Positions 26,815 to 35,266 of a stretch of DNA of 64,000 nt are shown here, piece by piece. The stretch is from Flavobacterium bizetiae (GTDB taxonomy: Bacteria > Bacteroidota > Bacteroidia > Flavobacteriales > Flavobacteriaceae): NCBI RefSeq assembly GCF_902804475.1, contig NZ_CADCSU010000073.1:1-64000 (forward strand), in the 5' to 3' direction. The notes under the pieces were generated by a model. The model made no database searches. It was given only the letters and a program-made list of their open reading frames with translations, and was not told the origin of the DNA. Made by a program: the position numbers and the translations under genes. The first letter of the stretch is position 1. The number at the start of each line of letters is the position of its first letter.

Positions 26815-28161
26815 TTATCTATCAAACAATAATCTTTTTCCGTTGCGAAGGTCTTTTACTTTAAAATTATTATAAACCAGTTCTCCATTCACGAAAGTGT
26901 GCGTAATTCTTGATTTAAAAGTATAATTTTCAAAAGGCGACCATCCGCATTTTGCAAGGATATTTTCTGGTTTTACACTCCATGGTAAACTTGGATTTAC
27001 AATTACCAAATCAGCAAAATAACCTTCTTTTATAAAACCTCTTTTTTCGATTTTGAAAATTTTAGCCGGATTGTGGCACATTTTCTCTACGATTTTCTCT
27101 ACAGTAATTTTTCCCTGGTGATGCGCTTCGAACATTGCCACAACAGCGTGTTGTACAAGAGGTCCTCCTGAAGGCGCATTAAGATAAGATTGCATTTTTT
27201 CTTCTTTCGTATGTGGTGCATGGTCTGTAGCAATTACATCTATACGACCATCATTTAATGCTTTCCACAGTTCTGCTCTGTCCTGGGCAGTTTTTACAGC
27301 AGGATTCCATTTGATGAAATTTCCTTTTGTTTTATAATCTTCATCGGTAAACCAAAGATGGTGTACACAAACCTCAGCGGTAATTTTTTTATCTTCTAAC
27401 GGAATTTTATTTGTAAACAATTCCATTTCTTTCGCAGTCGAAAGATGAAAAATATGCAAACGTGCTCCTGTTTTCTTTGCCAGTGCCACCGCTTTTGATG
27501 ATGAAATATAACAAGCCTCGGCACTACGAATCAAATGGTGCGCCGTCACCGGAACATCATCACCATATTGCTCTTTAAAAGCAGCAAGATTATTCTGAAT
27601 TGTAGTTTCATCTTCGCAATGTACCGCAATTAACATTGGCGTACTTGAAAATATTTTTTCTAAAGTCGCTTCGTTATCTACCAGCATATTTCCGGTAGAC
27701 GAACCTAAGAAAATCTTGATTCCGGCAACATTTTTTGGATTGGTTTTTAAAACTTCTTCCAGATTATCATTGGTTGCGCCCATCATAAACGAATAATTCG
27801 CAAATGATTTCACCGCAGCAATTTGATATTTATCTTCTAAAATTTCCTGAGTAACTGCATTAGGAACCGTGTTGGGCTGCTCGATAAAAGAAGTAATTCC
27901 TCCTGCTACTGCCGCTCTCGATTCTGATTCGATATCTCCTTTATGTGTTAATCCCGGTTCTCTAAAATGTACCTGATCATCGATTGCTCCCGGAATTAAA
28001 TAACTTCCTTCGGCATCGATTACTTTACAATCAGATGATTTTAGGCTGATACTGTCTGCCACCTCAACGATCAGGTCGTTTTCGATTAAGACATCACCTT
28101 CAAAAATAGATCCTTCGTTTACAATTTTAGCATTCTTTATTAAAATCCTGTTCATCGCCAT
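26815..28161 (-). CDS. Dihydroorotase (Bacteroidota type, QxH variant)
   Basis: A 448-aa amidohydrolase that interconverts N-carbamoyl-aspartate and dihydroorotate in pyrimidine synthesis. The usual HxH metal motif reads DDQVHFREPG at residues 61-70, with Gln63 in place of the first His. Other ligands are present: VHCED, HIFHLST and ATDHAPHT. This Q variant is, to my recollection, shared by Bacteroidota homologues, so it is probably active but with altered metal coordination. Start at 28161 (ATG); a second ATG two codons later is equally possible. Operon with the GT2 and DUF4296 genes. Confidence 0.87.
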   Translation of the reverse strand: MAMNRILIKNAKIVNEGSIFEGDVLIENDLIVEVADSISLKSSDCKVIDAEGSYLIPGAIDDQVHFREPGLTHKGDIESESRAAVAGGITSFIEQPNTVPNAVTQEILEDKYQIAAVKSFANYSFMMGATNDNLEEVLKTNPKNVAGIKIFLGSSTGNMLVDNEATLEKIFSSTPMLIAVHCEDETTIQNNLAAFKEQYGDDVPVTAHHLIRSAEACYISSSKAVALAKKTGARLHIFHLSTAKEMELFTNKIPLEDKKITAEVCVHHLWFTDEDYKTKGNFIKWNPAVKTAQDRAELWKALNDGRIDVIATDHAPHTKEEKMQSYLNAPSGGPLVQHAVVAMFEAHHQGKITVEKIVEKMCHNPAKIFKIEKRGFIKEGYFADLVIVNPSLPWSVKPENILAKCGWSPFENYTFKSRITHTFVNGELVYNNFKVKDLRNGKRLLFDR

Positions 28162-28168
28162 TGTGGTA

Positions 28169-28894
28169 TTATAAGGTATTGACTAGTTTTTTTAATCTTA
28201 GTGAAATTACACCAAGAATTGCTTCTTTGATAATGGCATTGCTCATTTTCGAAACTCCTTTTGTTCTGTCTGTAAAGATAATAGGAACCTCAGTAATTTC
28301 AAATTTAGCACAATAGGTTCTGTATTTCATTTCGATCTGAAAAGCATAACCCACAAATTTAATTTTGTTAAGATTGATTTTTTCCAAAACTTCTCTTTTA
28401 TAACAAACAAAACCTGCCGTGGCATCATGAATTTTCATTCCGGTAATAAACTTCACGTAAACAGAGGCAAAATAAGACATTAAAACACGGCTTAATGGCC
28501 AGTTTACAACATTTACTCCGGTTACATAACGAGAACCAATAGCCAGATCTGCTCCACCAAAATGGCAAGCATCAAATAATTTTTCAAGGTCATTGGGGTT
28601 ATGAGAAAAATCAGCGTCCATCTCAAAAATGTAATTGTATTTGCGCTCTAAAGCCCATTTGAAACCGTGAACATAAGCAGTTCCTAAACCTGATTTTTTG
28701 GCTCTTTTTTCTAAAAACAATCTATCAGGAAATTCTTCCTGCAACGCAATTACCTTATTGGCCGTAAAATCGGGCGAATTATCATCAATAATCAAAAGAT
28801 GAAAGGGTTTGTGTTGCGAAAGTACAGCTCTAACTATACTTTCAATATTTTCGATTTCGTTGTAAGTGGGGATTATGACAATACAATCATTCAT
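28169..28894 (-). CDS. Polyprenol monophosphomannose synthase-like GT2 glycosyltransferase
   Basis: A 241-aa cytosolic-face GT2 enzyme transferring a hexose from a nucleotide sugar to polyprenyl phosphate. The GT-A fold signature is clear: VIIPTYNEIENI at 6-17, IIDDNSPD at 35-42, and the metal-binding DADFSHNP at about 94-101, with the ADLAIGSRYV segment afterwards. Length matches soluble DPM1-type proteins without C-terminal membrane helices. Sugar not provable. First gene of the operon with dihydroorotase (7-bp gap); divergent from the DUF4271 gene. Confidence 0.87.
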   Translation of the reverse strand: MNDCIVIIPTYNEIENIESIVRAVLSQHKPFHLLIIDDNSPDFTANKVIALQEEFPDRLFLEKRAKKSGLGTAYVHGFKWALERKYNYIFEMDADFSHNPNDLEKLFDACHFGGADLAIGSRYVTGVNVVNWPLSRVLMSYFASVYVKFITGMKIHDATAGFVCYKREVLEKINLNKIKFVGYAFQIEMKYRTYCAKFEITEVPIIFTDRTKGVSKMSNAIIKEAILGVISLRLKKLVNTL

Positions 28895-28985
28895 TTTTCT
28901 GCGTAAATTTCATCGCAAAAGTAAACTTTTTATAGCATTTGATTCATAATAAAAATATAATAAAAGTATTGAGACAAAAAATTAC

Positions 28986-28993
28986 TAATTTTG
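28986..28993 (+). promoter_or_regulatory. -7 element TAATTTTG upstream of DUF4271-hemD
   Basis: Exact TAnnTTTG match, seven nt before the ATG at 29001. A TTG at 28969-28971 is too close (14 bp) to be a normal -33. Confidence 0.45.
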
Positions 28994-29000
28994 TGTCGTT

Positions 29001-29693
29001 ATGATTGAACAACTTCACCCTCGAATTATCGAAAACAAAGACTGGGCAACACTTTTATTTGTGTTGACCTTTGCTGTTGTAGCTATGACTAAATCAGCTT
29101 ATGAAACTAGATTTAGCGAATTCAGCAAGCTTATTTTTTCAGACAAATACGCAAAAATTTACCGCGACAACAACCACCTGAAAAGTAGTTTTACGGTTGG
29201 TTTGTTTTTCGTTCAGATTATTTCGTATGCATTTTTCATTCAGTTGACGATGCATATTTTTTCAGAAGATCCTAAAACGGGAACTTATAGCGTTTTAAAA
29301 ACCGACTGGATCTTGTTTATTCAGATCGCTACATTTTTACTTTATTTTATTTTAGCGAAGTTTTTAATCGAAAAAATTGTTGCAACTTCATTCAACATTG
29401 ATGAGTTTGCCGACCTTTTTAACTTACAAAAAGTCACTTACAGAACTTACATAGGCGTTTTAGTGCTTCCTATTAATGCTATTTTGTTTTATTATGACAA
29501 TATTCCTAAAATTATACCGCTAGCAATCATAGGTATTTCGCTATGTATCAGCCTATACTCATATTTTATTTCAATAAAAACGTATCAAAACGTAATAATC
29601 AGCAAGTTATTTTATTTTATTTTATATCTTTGCGCTCTTGAAATAGCCCCTTATTATTTTCTTTATTATTGGATTACAAAAGGGAACGCTTAG
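29001..29693 (+). CDS. DUF4271 integral membrane protein
   Basis: A 230-aa membrane protein with about six helices (for example WATLLFVLTFAVVAM, SFTVGLFFVQIISYAFFIQL, WILFIQIATFLLYFILAKFL). The LIFSDKYAKIYRDNN segment after helix 1 is typical of DUF4271. Function unknown, but in Bacteroidota the gene is regularly found just before hemD, as here (14-bp gap). Gene 29708 may also have its own promoter, because TATCTTTG occurs inside this gene at 29625-29632. Confidence 0.87.
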   Translation: MIEQLHPRIIENKDWATLLFVLTFAVVAMTKSAYETRFSEFSKLIFSDKYAKIYRDNNHLKSSFTVGLFFVQIISYAFFIQLTMHIFSEDPKTGTYSVLKTDWILFIQIATFLLYFILAKFLIEKIVATSFNIDEFADLFNLQKVTYRTYIGVLVLPINAILFYYDNIPKIIPLAIIGISLCISLYSYFISIKTYQNVIISKLFYFILYLCALEIAPYYFLYYWITKGNA

Positions 29694-29707
29694 AAAAAGT
29701 TTACAAT

Positions 29708-30457
29708 ATGAAAGTGAAAACAATTTTGGTGTCACAGCCTGAACCTAAAGTGGAAAATTCTCCTTACTTTGAGCTCCAACAAAAACACAAAATAAAAATT
29801 GATTTCAGACCATTTATTCATGTGGAAGGGGTTAATGCAAAAGAGATTCGATTACAAAAAATCGATCTTAATCACTATACTGCCATAATTTTGACAAGCC
29901 GTAATGCGGTGGATCATTTTTTTAGAGTAGCAGATGAAATGCGTTATAAAGTTCCTGAAGGATTGAAATATTTCTGCCAATCTGAAGCTGTTGCATTTTA
30001 CCTGCAAAAGTATGTTGTGTATAGAAAACGTAAAATTTACGTTGGAGCAAAAGATTTTGCAGACTTATCACCACTTATCAAAAAGTACAAAGACGAAAAG
30101 TTCTTGTTACCAGCATCTGATCAATTAAATGCTGATGCTCCTATAACGTTAAACAATCTAAAAGTAGACTGGGCACAAGCTGTTTTTTACAAAACAGTAA
30201 TGAGCGACTTATCTGATCTTGCAGATGTTTATTACGATGTTTTAGCATTTTTTAGTCCAACCGGAATTAAATCTTTATTTAAAAACTTCCCGGACTTTAA
30301 GCAAAATGATACCAGAATCGCTGTTTTTGGAAGCACAACTCAAAAAGAAGCTCTTGATCATGGTTTAAGAATCGACATTCTTGCTCCAACTCCTGAAACT
30401 CCTTCTATGACAATGGCTTTAGAAAAATACATCGCAGAAGCAAACAAAGGAAAATAA
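29708..30457 (+). CDS. hemD: Uroporphyrinogen-III synthase
   Basis: A 249-aa cytosolic enzyme closing and inverting ring D of hydroxymethylbilane in haem synthesis. The family is poorly conserved, but the bi-lobed pattern is present: VKTILVSQPEPK at the start, AIILTSRNAVDHFF at about 59-72, the linker KIYVGAKDFADL, and the C-terminal DVLAFFSPTGIKSLF followed by IAVFGSTTQKEA and PTPETPSM. I chose the ATG at 29708 (MKVKTILV); the frame is open back to 29669 inside the DUF4271 gene. Ends in a directional hairpin at 30480-30530. Confidence 0.9.
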   Translation: MKVKTILVSQPEPKVENSPYFELQQKHKIKIDFRPFIHVEGVNAKEIRLQKIDLNHYTAIILTSRNAVDHFFRVADEMRYKVPEGLKYFCQSEAVAFYLQKYVVYRKRKIYVGAKDFADLSPLIKKYKDEKFLLPASDQLNADAPITLNNLKVDWAQAVFYKTVMSDLSDLADVYYDVLAFFSPTGIKSLFKNFPDFKQNDTRIAVFGSTTQKEALDHGLRIDILAPTPETPSMTMALEKYIAEANKGK

Positions 30458-30479
30458 TTCCTTCAAAATATTTAATTTT

Positions 30480-30530
30480 TTAAAATTCCAAATTCCGACT
30501 TTAATGCTGGGATTTGGAATTTTTCTTTTT
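30480..30530 (+). terminator. Terminator of hemD (TTCCAAATT type)
   Basis: Stem 30483-30496 (AAATTCCAAATTCC) with 30509-30522. All 14 pairs form in plus-strand RNA with one G.U, then U-rich. In minus-strand RNA one pair is broken. Confidence 0.75.
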
Positions 30531-30534
30531 AGAC

Positions 30535-30690
30535 CTATTTCAACATAAACAACGGTTTCAACCGTTGGGACGCAATCCATTATCTCCCCGTGGTTGAAAC
30601 CACGGGCTATGTTTTGGAATTTGATGCCGTAGCTTCAGCATAAAAATTGGAATTTGGAGTTTCAATATTGGAATTTTTCTTTTTACATCA
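30535..30690. repeat. Dispersed palindrome region between hemD and the Lrp gene
   Basis: Two hairpins with TTCA/TGAA centres: AACGGTTTCAACCGTT (30551-30566) and CCCGTGGTTGAAACCACGGG (30587-30606), 20 bp apart. They are flanked by CAACATAAAC and its near-complement GCTATGTTTTGG. Past these come further TTGGAATTTG words (30618-30680). No ORF of note. Confidence 0.65.
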
Positions 30691-30754
30691 TTTTAACTAC
30701 ATTTGATTTCTATTCTAAACCCAAATCACATTAAATAGTTTCAAATTATAAGTT

Positions 30755-31225
30755 ATGAAAATCAACTCCCTTTTAATAGAAATTGATGGTATCGATAAAG
30801 AAATTCTTAGATACCTTATGGACGATGCCCGAAAACCTATTTTACAAATCGCCAATAAAATAGGCATTTCAGGAGCTGCGATTCATCAGCGTTTAAAAAA
30901 ACTGGAACAATCGGGAGTAATATCAGGTTCTAAATTTACTGTAAATCCAAAAGTTCTGGGTTATAATACAATGGCCTTTATTGGTGTTTATCTGGACAAA
31001 GCTTCAAGAAACTCCGAAGCCGTAAAAGATCTAAAAAAGATTCCGGAAGTCCTGGAATGTCATTATACAACCGGAAACTGGTCTGTTTTAATTAAAATCA
31101 TTTGTCGTGACAACGAACACCTGATGCAGCTTTTAAATACTAAAATTCAAGCCATAGAAGGCGTTTCAAGAACTGAGACATTTATATCGCTGGATCAGCA
31201 AATCGACAGGCAAATACAGCTTTAG
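30755..31225 (+). CDS. Lrp/AsnC family transcriptional regulator
   Basis: A 156-aa regulator. N-terminal winged HTH at about 10-60 (IDKEILRYLMDDARKPILQI, then GISGAAIHQRLKKLEQSGVI) and a C-terminal RAM/AsnC ligand-binding ferredoxin-like domain (AFIGVYLDKASRN, TGNWSVLIKIICRDNEHLM, VSRTETFISLDQ). These proteins form octamers and sense amino acids; the effector here is unknown. The short membrane-protein gene at 31274 follows 48 bp later and might be co-transcribed. Confidence 0.92.
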   Translation: MKINSLLIEIDGIDKEILRYLMDDARKPILQIANKIGISGAAIHQRLKKLEQSGVISGSKFTVNPKVLGYNTMAFIGVYLDKASRNSEAVKDLKKIPEVLECHYTTGNWSVLIKIICRDNEHLMQLLNTKIQAIEGVSRTETFISLDQQIDRQIQL

Positions 31226-31273
31226 AATTAGATAATGAACCAATTTGATAATTAGATAATAATTAAAACCTGC

Positions 31274-31549
31274 ATGACAAACATTAGGCCTGAGATTAAA
31301 ACCATTGTCTTTTTCATATCTTATTTTGTATTAGCATTAATAGGAGAAAAAACGAGTCCGAGTGGTGTCTGCACACCGGGACTTGGTTTTTTATTATTCT
31401 TGCTCGCAATTCCCATAAGTATAATTTATTCTTTAATTCTGTTTTTCAAGTATCATAAAACAGAGAACAAACAATATTTAAATTCCGTTTTTATAATCTC
31501 CGGAATATGGGTTTTATTATTCATCTTCTTAAGTTTCAATAATTCATAA
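31274..31549 (+). CDS. Small three-helix membrane protein
   Basis: A 91-aa protein with three hydrophobic helices (about 9-25, 37-58 and 70-86) and a PSGVCTPGLG loop between the first two. No family recognised. Its only context is the upstream Lrp-type regulator on the same strand. It ends ahead of a strong bidirectional hairpin at 31554-31588. Confidence 0.65.
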   Translation: MTNIRPEIKTIVFFISYFVLALIGEKTSPSGVCTPGLGFLLFLLAIPISIIYSLILFFKYHKTENKQYLNSVFIISGIWVLLFIFLSFNNS

Positions 31550-31553
31550 AAAC

Positions 31554-31588
31554 AAAACCCGACAGGTTTTAAAAACCTGTCGGGTTTA
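31554..31588. terminator. Bidirectional CCCGACAG hairpin terminator
   Basis: Stem AACCCGACAGGTTT (31556-31569) against its complement (31573-31586), with A-run before and T-run after. Twin of 646-679, differing by one compensatory base pair (G:C for A:T). Confidence 0.85.
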
Positions 31589-31607
31589 ATTTCGAGTCAG
31601 AAATGCA

Positions 31608-31652
31608 TAAAAAATTCCAAACCCAACAGATTTGGAATTTGGAATTTTTAAA
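31608..31652 (-). terminator. Terminator of the YugP gene (TTCCAAA type)
   Basis: Stem 31612-31626 with 31632-31647. In minus-strand RNA 13 continuous pairs form (two G.U). In plus-strand RNA only 10 do. Confidence 0.6.
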
Positions 31653-31669
31653 TTGTAGTTTGCTTTTTT

Positions 31670-32356
31670 TTAGTTCCTTCTACTTCCTGAATAAATCGAG
31701 ATATAGTACAGCAACGTTGCAATAGATCCTATAGCAGCTACTACATAGGTTCTTGCCGCCCATTTTAAAGCATCTTTTGCCCCTGCTTGTTCTTCCTGTG
31801 TCAGCATATGTTTATTTTCTAACCAGGCAAGCGCTCTGTTACTCGCATCATATTCTACAGGCAAAGTTATAATGGTAAACAATGTTGTTGCAGCAAAAAT
31901 CACGATTCCTACCAATAGCAATTGCGGAAACGTTCTAATCATTAAAATTCCGGCCAGCAAAATCCATTGTACATAATTGGATGCTATGCTAACAATTGGC
32001 ACTAATTTAGAACGCAAAGTAAGCCATTCATATCCTATAGAATGCTGAACCGCGTGACCACATTCGTGCGCAGCAACTGCGGCAGCGGCGGCATTACGAT
32101 GATTGTAAACTGCCTCACTTAAATTCACCGTTTTATCTGAAGGATTGTAATGATCTGTTAACTGTCCCGGAGTAGAGATAACACGAACATCTGTAATTCC
32201 GTTATCAGCCAACATTTTTTCGGCGATTTCAGCACCACTCATTCCGTTTCGTAATTGTAATTTCGAATATAATTCAAATTTGCTCTTGAGCTTTGAACTC
32301 ACTATCCAGCTGAACAACATAATTGCTCCGGCCAGAATTAAATATCCACTTCCCAT
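31670..32356 (-). CDS. YugP-family zinc metallopeptidase
   Basis: A 228-aa membrane protease-like protein (PF04298). One N-terminal helix (LILAGAIMLFSWIVS), the zinc motif HECGH at residues 97-101 in AAVAAHECGHAVQ, and two or three further C-terminal helices (YVQWILLAGILMI, LLVGIVIFAATTLFTII, YVVAAIGSIATLLYYIS). The late acidic zinc ligand is probably in LPVEYDASNRA. Substrate unknown. It is transcribed alone, downstream of the NarL-type regulator, with a directional hairpin after it. Confidence 0.88.
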   Translation of the reverse strand: MGSGYLILAGAIMLFSWIVSSKLKSKFELYSKLQLRNGMSGAEIAEKMLADNGITDVRVISTPGQLTDHYNPSDKTVNLSEAVYNHRNAAAAAVAAHECGHAVQHSIGYEWLTLRSKLVPIVSIASNYVQWILLAGILMIRTFPQLLLVGIVIFAATTLFTIITLPVEYDASNRALAWLENKHMLTQEEQAGAKDALKWAARTYVVAAIGSIATLLYYISIYSGSRRN

Positions 32357-32459
32357 ATTTTTTTACTTTTATTTGATTGATTATTAAAGTTACAAAAGAA
32401 ACTGCAATTTCTGAACCAAACTCAAAAAATGTCATTTTGGCATTTTTACGGACATTTTT

Positions 32460-33095
32460 TCAATCTAAAAGATTGTTTTTCAGCAATAGCGTAATTAATT
32501 CTGCTACATTTTTAGTTTTATATTTCTGAAGAATATTTCGTCTGTGCGTTTGTACCGTTAAGAAACTTAAAAAAAGTTCATCGGCAATTTCCTGAGTTTG
32601 TTTTCCTTTTGAAAGTAAAACAGCGATGTCTTTTTCTCTTCTGCTTAAACTGGGAATTGTATCTAAATCTTCAGATAATGGCTGACTCACAATTGTTTTA
32701 ACCTCATCACTAAAAACAATTTCGCCTTCAATTGCTTTATTGATACAGTTTTTAAATTCATCAAACGAAGCACTTTTCAAAATATAACCATTTCCGCCAT
32801 TCTGAATAAACTTCATCACTAAACTTCGTTCAGACTGACTGCTCATCCCGATAACAATTACCCGAGGATATTTCTGTTTAATGGCTTTGCATAAATCTAT
32901 ACCCGTTATTACCGGCAAAAAAATATCGATTAAAACCAAATCTACTTTATTGCTTTCTATGTAATCGAGAAGCGTAACACCAGATTGCATTTTCTCGATT
33001 ATTTCTATGTTTTCTAAATCAGCTAAGAGTCCTGAAATACCCGAAATCACAATAGGATGATCATCCACCACAACCATTTTATATTTTTTACTCAT
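32460..33095 (-). CDS. NarL/FixJ-family response regulator
   Basis: A 211-aa regulator: receiver domain at 6-120 with acidic DDH at 11-13, phospho-acceptor Asp57 (LVLIDIFLP), then a LuxR-type HTH at about 145-208 (LSRREKDIAVLLSKGKQTQE, followed by LSFLTVQTHRRNIL). The gene starts inside the end of the kinase gene (8-bp overlap), so translation is likely coupled. Candidate DNA sites are the palindrome at 35162-35177, a degenerate copy at 35186-35201, and 7886-7901. Signal unknown. Confidence 0.92.
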   Translation of the reverse strand: MSKKYKMVVVDDHPIVISGISGLLADLENIEIIEKMQSGVTLLDYIESNKVDLVLIDIFLPVITGIDLCKAIKQKYPRVIVIGMSSQSERSLVMKFIQNGGNGYILKSASFDEFKNCINKAIEGEIVFSDEVKTIVSQPLSEDLDTIPSLSRREKDIAVLLSKGKQTQEIADELFLSFLTVQTHRRNILQKYKTKNVAELITLLLKNNLLD

Positions 33096-35100
33096 TTTCC
33101 TGATTTTCGTTTATTACATTCAATTCAATATATGCTGATGTTCCCTGATTGGGTTTACTTTCAATTTCTAATTTTCCGTTCAGGAATTCTACACGGTTTT
33201 TAATATTTTTCAGCCCCATTCCGTTTTTGTTTTTTGGGTCGGAAATATCAAAACCAACTCCATTATCTTCGACCGTAATAAAAAATACATCTTTGTTTTG
33301 GGAGCATGAAACCAAAACCTGAGAGGCTTTTGCATATTTTAAAGCATTATTCAACAATTCCTGAATAATTCTGTAAATCATGATTTCGTAATTTTTAGGA
33401 AGCCTTGATTTTTTTATCAGGTATTGAAATTCAACTTTGGTAACAGCATTAGAATTTGCCGCGCACAAATCTCTCAAAGCATGTTCTAAACTCAATTCTA
33501 ACAAACTTTCCGGCATTAGATTCTGCGATATATTGCGAAGTTCTTTGATCGAATTGTCCAGCAACGCGTCTACTCCATTTACGGTTTCGGCATTTTCTTT
33601 TTTGGCCAGATTCAAATGAATTTTCACACTCGAAAGCATACTTCCCAAACCATCATGCAAATCTCTGGCAATTCTTTTACGTTCCATTTCTTCTCCCTGA
33701 ATCAAAGCTTTAGAAACCGAAAGTTTATGTCGGTCTTCAAAAGCAGATAATTCTTGTTTGAGATTGATTTCTTTTTGAACACTTAATTTTTTTTGGTTTT
33801 TATTAAAAATCCACAGGAATAAAACAATCAAAAGCAACAGAAAAGATAAACCAGCAAATAGCAATGAATTTAATCGATTGCTGTACACCATCAAGGCGGC
33901 TTTATCATTTAGCGATTGCAGCATCGTTATTTTTTTCTCGCTTTCGGCTTTTTTATATTTTGCTTCAAGTTCTACAATCTCACTTTTGAACTTGGTATTA
34001 TTGAGACTATCGTTTACTGCATTATATTTATGCGAATAAAAATAGGCCTTATCATATTCTTTTGTGGCATTGTACACTTTGGCCAATTCGTTATAATAAT
34101 TCTTTTTATCTACAACAAAAGGAGTATTTTTTAAAAGATATTCTAAGTTCTTTTTTGCCTTTTCATAATTCTTTAATCTAAAAAGCACTTCATATTCAGC
34201 AAATTTCAATCGGTTTAAAGCGATGGCATTTAGGTGTTTTTCGGCTGATTTTATTCCTTTTTCATAACTTTCTAAAGCGATTGCATTTTTATTTTGTTTG
34301 GCGTAATACAATCCTTCCGAATAAAAATACGAATCGTTTAAATTCGAGTCCGGGAAATTTTTTAATGTCGAAAATGCTTTATCGAGTACTTTTTCGGCAT
34401 CATAAAAATGCTTCAATTCTACCAGGTTTTCAGCATTAATAATATAAGTTTCCATTTTTGATTCGGCAAGAGTTGGCGATTTTTTAATGGCTCTTTCAAT
34501 ATAAAGCTGGGCTTCATTTAAATATTCGCTCGCTTTCTCGCGTTCGTTGTTATTCATAAAAATAATAGCAACTGCTTTATACAAACCACTTATAAGTTCA
34601 TAATCACGACTTTTTTTTGCCGCAGGAATCGCTTCATTAATCAGCAATTTCATATAGGCTTTTTCGTTGTTTTTACGTTGCTGCATAATACCGTAATTCT
34701 GCAGGATAATTGCCCTGAGTCGAAAAGCTTCGGTATTATAATATTTTTTTAGTTTTTCGTTTCCGTCAAGAAGTGTTTTTTCAAAACCGTCAACATCACC
34801 TTTTTCTAAGAAGCTATACGAATTGTAAAATACCCCCGCATCGTTTAAGAACGGAAATTTACTTTTTAATTTATTGGCCTGTTCTAAATATTCTTTTGAT
34901 TTTTTGGCATCCTGAACCATCAAATACAGTTTAGATAATTTAAAACTATACAGGCATTTTATACTATCTGATTTTGTATTTTTAGTGATTTTAGCAATAC
35001 TGTCTATATAAACCGAATCATCATCAAGAGAAAGGATTACCTGCGAATGTGAAACGGCAGATGAAAAAAGAAATAATAGCAATAAGTAGATTTTCTTCAT
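33088..35100 (-). CDS. TPR-containing sensor histidine kinase (NarX/DegS type)
   Basis: A 670-aa kinase. Signal peptide (to SHSQ), a periplasmic all-helical TPR-like region at about 45-380, one transmembrane helix at 411-432, then a HisKA_3 dimer with phospho-acceptor His482 in ARDLHDGLGSML and a short HATPase domain (ELLNNALKYAKAS, VEDNGVGFD, GMGLKNIKNRVEFL). This layout is widespread in Flavobacteria. I chose the ATG at 35100; the frame opens at 35118 but would weaken the signal peptide. Operon with the NarL-type regulator; divergent from the small lipoprotein at 35267, with a shared palindrome in the gap. Confidence 0.92.
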   Translation of the reverse strand: MKKIYLLLLFLFSSAVSHSQVILSLDDDSVYIDSIAKITKNTKSDSIKCLYSFKLSKLYLMVQDAKKSKEYLEQANKLKSKFPFLNDAGVFYNSYSFLEKGDVDGFEKTLLDGNEKLKKYYNTEAFRLRAIILQNYGIMQQRKNNEKAYMKLLINEAIPAAKKSRDYELISGLYKAVAIIFMNNNEREKASEYLNEAQLYIERAIKKSPTLAESKMETYIINAENLVELKHFYDAEKVLDKAFSTLKNFPDSNLNDSYFYSEGLYYAKQNKNAIALESYEKGIKSAEKHLNAIALNRLKFAEYEVLFRLKNYEKAKKNLEYLLKNTPFVVDKKNYYNELAKVYNATKEYDKAYFYSHKYNAVNDSLNNTKFKSEIVELEAKYKKAESEKKITMLQSLNDKAALMVYSNRLNSLLFAGLSFLLLLIVLFLWIFNKNQKKLSVQKEINLKQELSAFEDRHKLSVSKALIQGEEMERKRIARDLHDGLGSMLSSVKIHLNLAKKENAETVNGVDALLDNSIKELRNISQNLMPESLLELSLEHALRDLCAANSNAVTKVEFQYLIKKSRLPKNYEIMIYRIIQELLNNALKYAKASQVLVSCSQNKDVFFITVEDNGVGFDISDPKNKNGMGLKNIKNRVEFLNGKLEIESKPNQGTSAYIELNVINENQENE

Positions 35101-35161
35101 AAAATGGTATTTATTCAAATTTATAAATAAAAAAATGTTTGAAAAGGAATTACACCACTTT

Positions 35162-35201
35162 TACCTGATATCAGGTAATTCAAAATGCATTTTATCAGGT
35201 A
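35162..35201. promoter_or_regulatory. Perfect palindrome TACCTGATATCAGGTA plus a half site
   Basis: A 16-bp perfect palindrome (35162-35177) is followed 24 bp centre to centre by a degenerate copy whose right half ATCAGGTA (35194-35201) abuts the -33 TTG of the lipoprotein promoter. It resembles TACC..GGTA sites of NarL-family regulators. A near-copy is at 7886-7901. Confidence 0.6.
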
Positions 35202-35232
35202 TTGCCATCTCTTTTCTAAGCACCTAATTTTG
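35202..35232 (+). promoter_or_regulatory. Sigma-A promoter of lipoprotein 35267
   Basis: TTG (35202-35204), 20-bp spacer, TAATTTTG (35225-35232), matching TTG-N19-21-TAnnTTTG; the ATG is 34 nt downstream. The regulator half site directly touches the -33, as expected for an activator. Confidence 0.7.
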
Positions 35233-35266
35233 TTTTAAATGAATGTTAATTAATAAAAAAAATATT

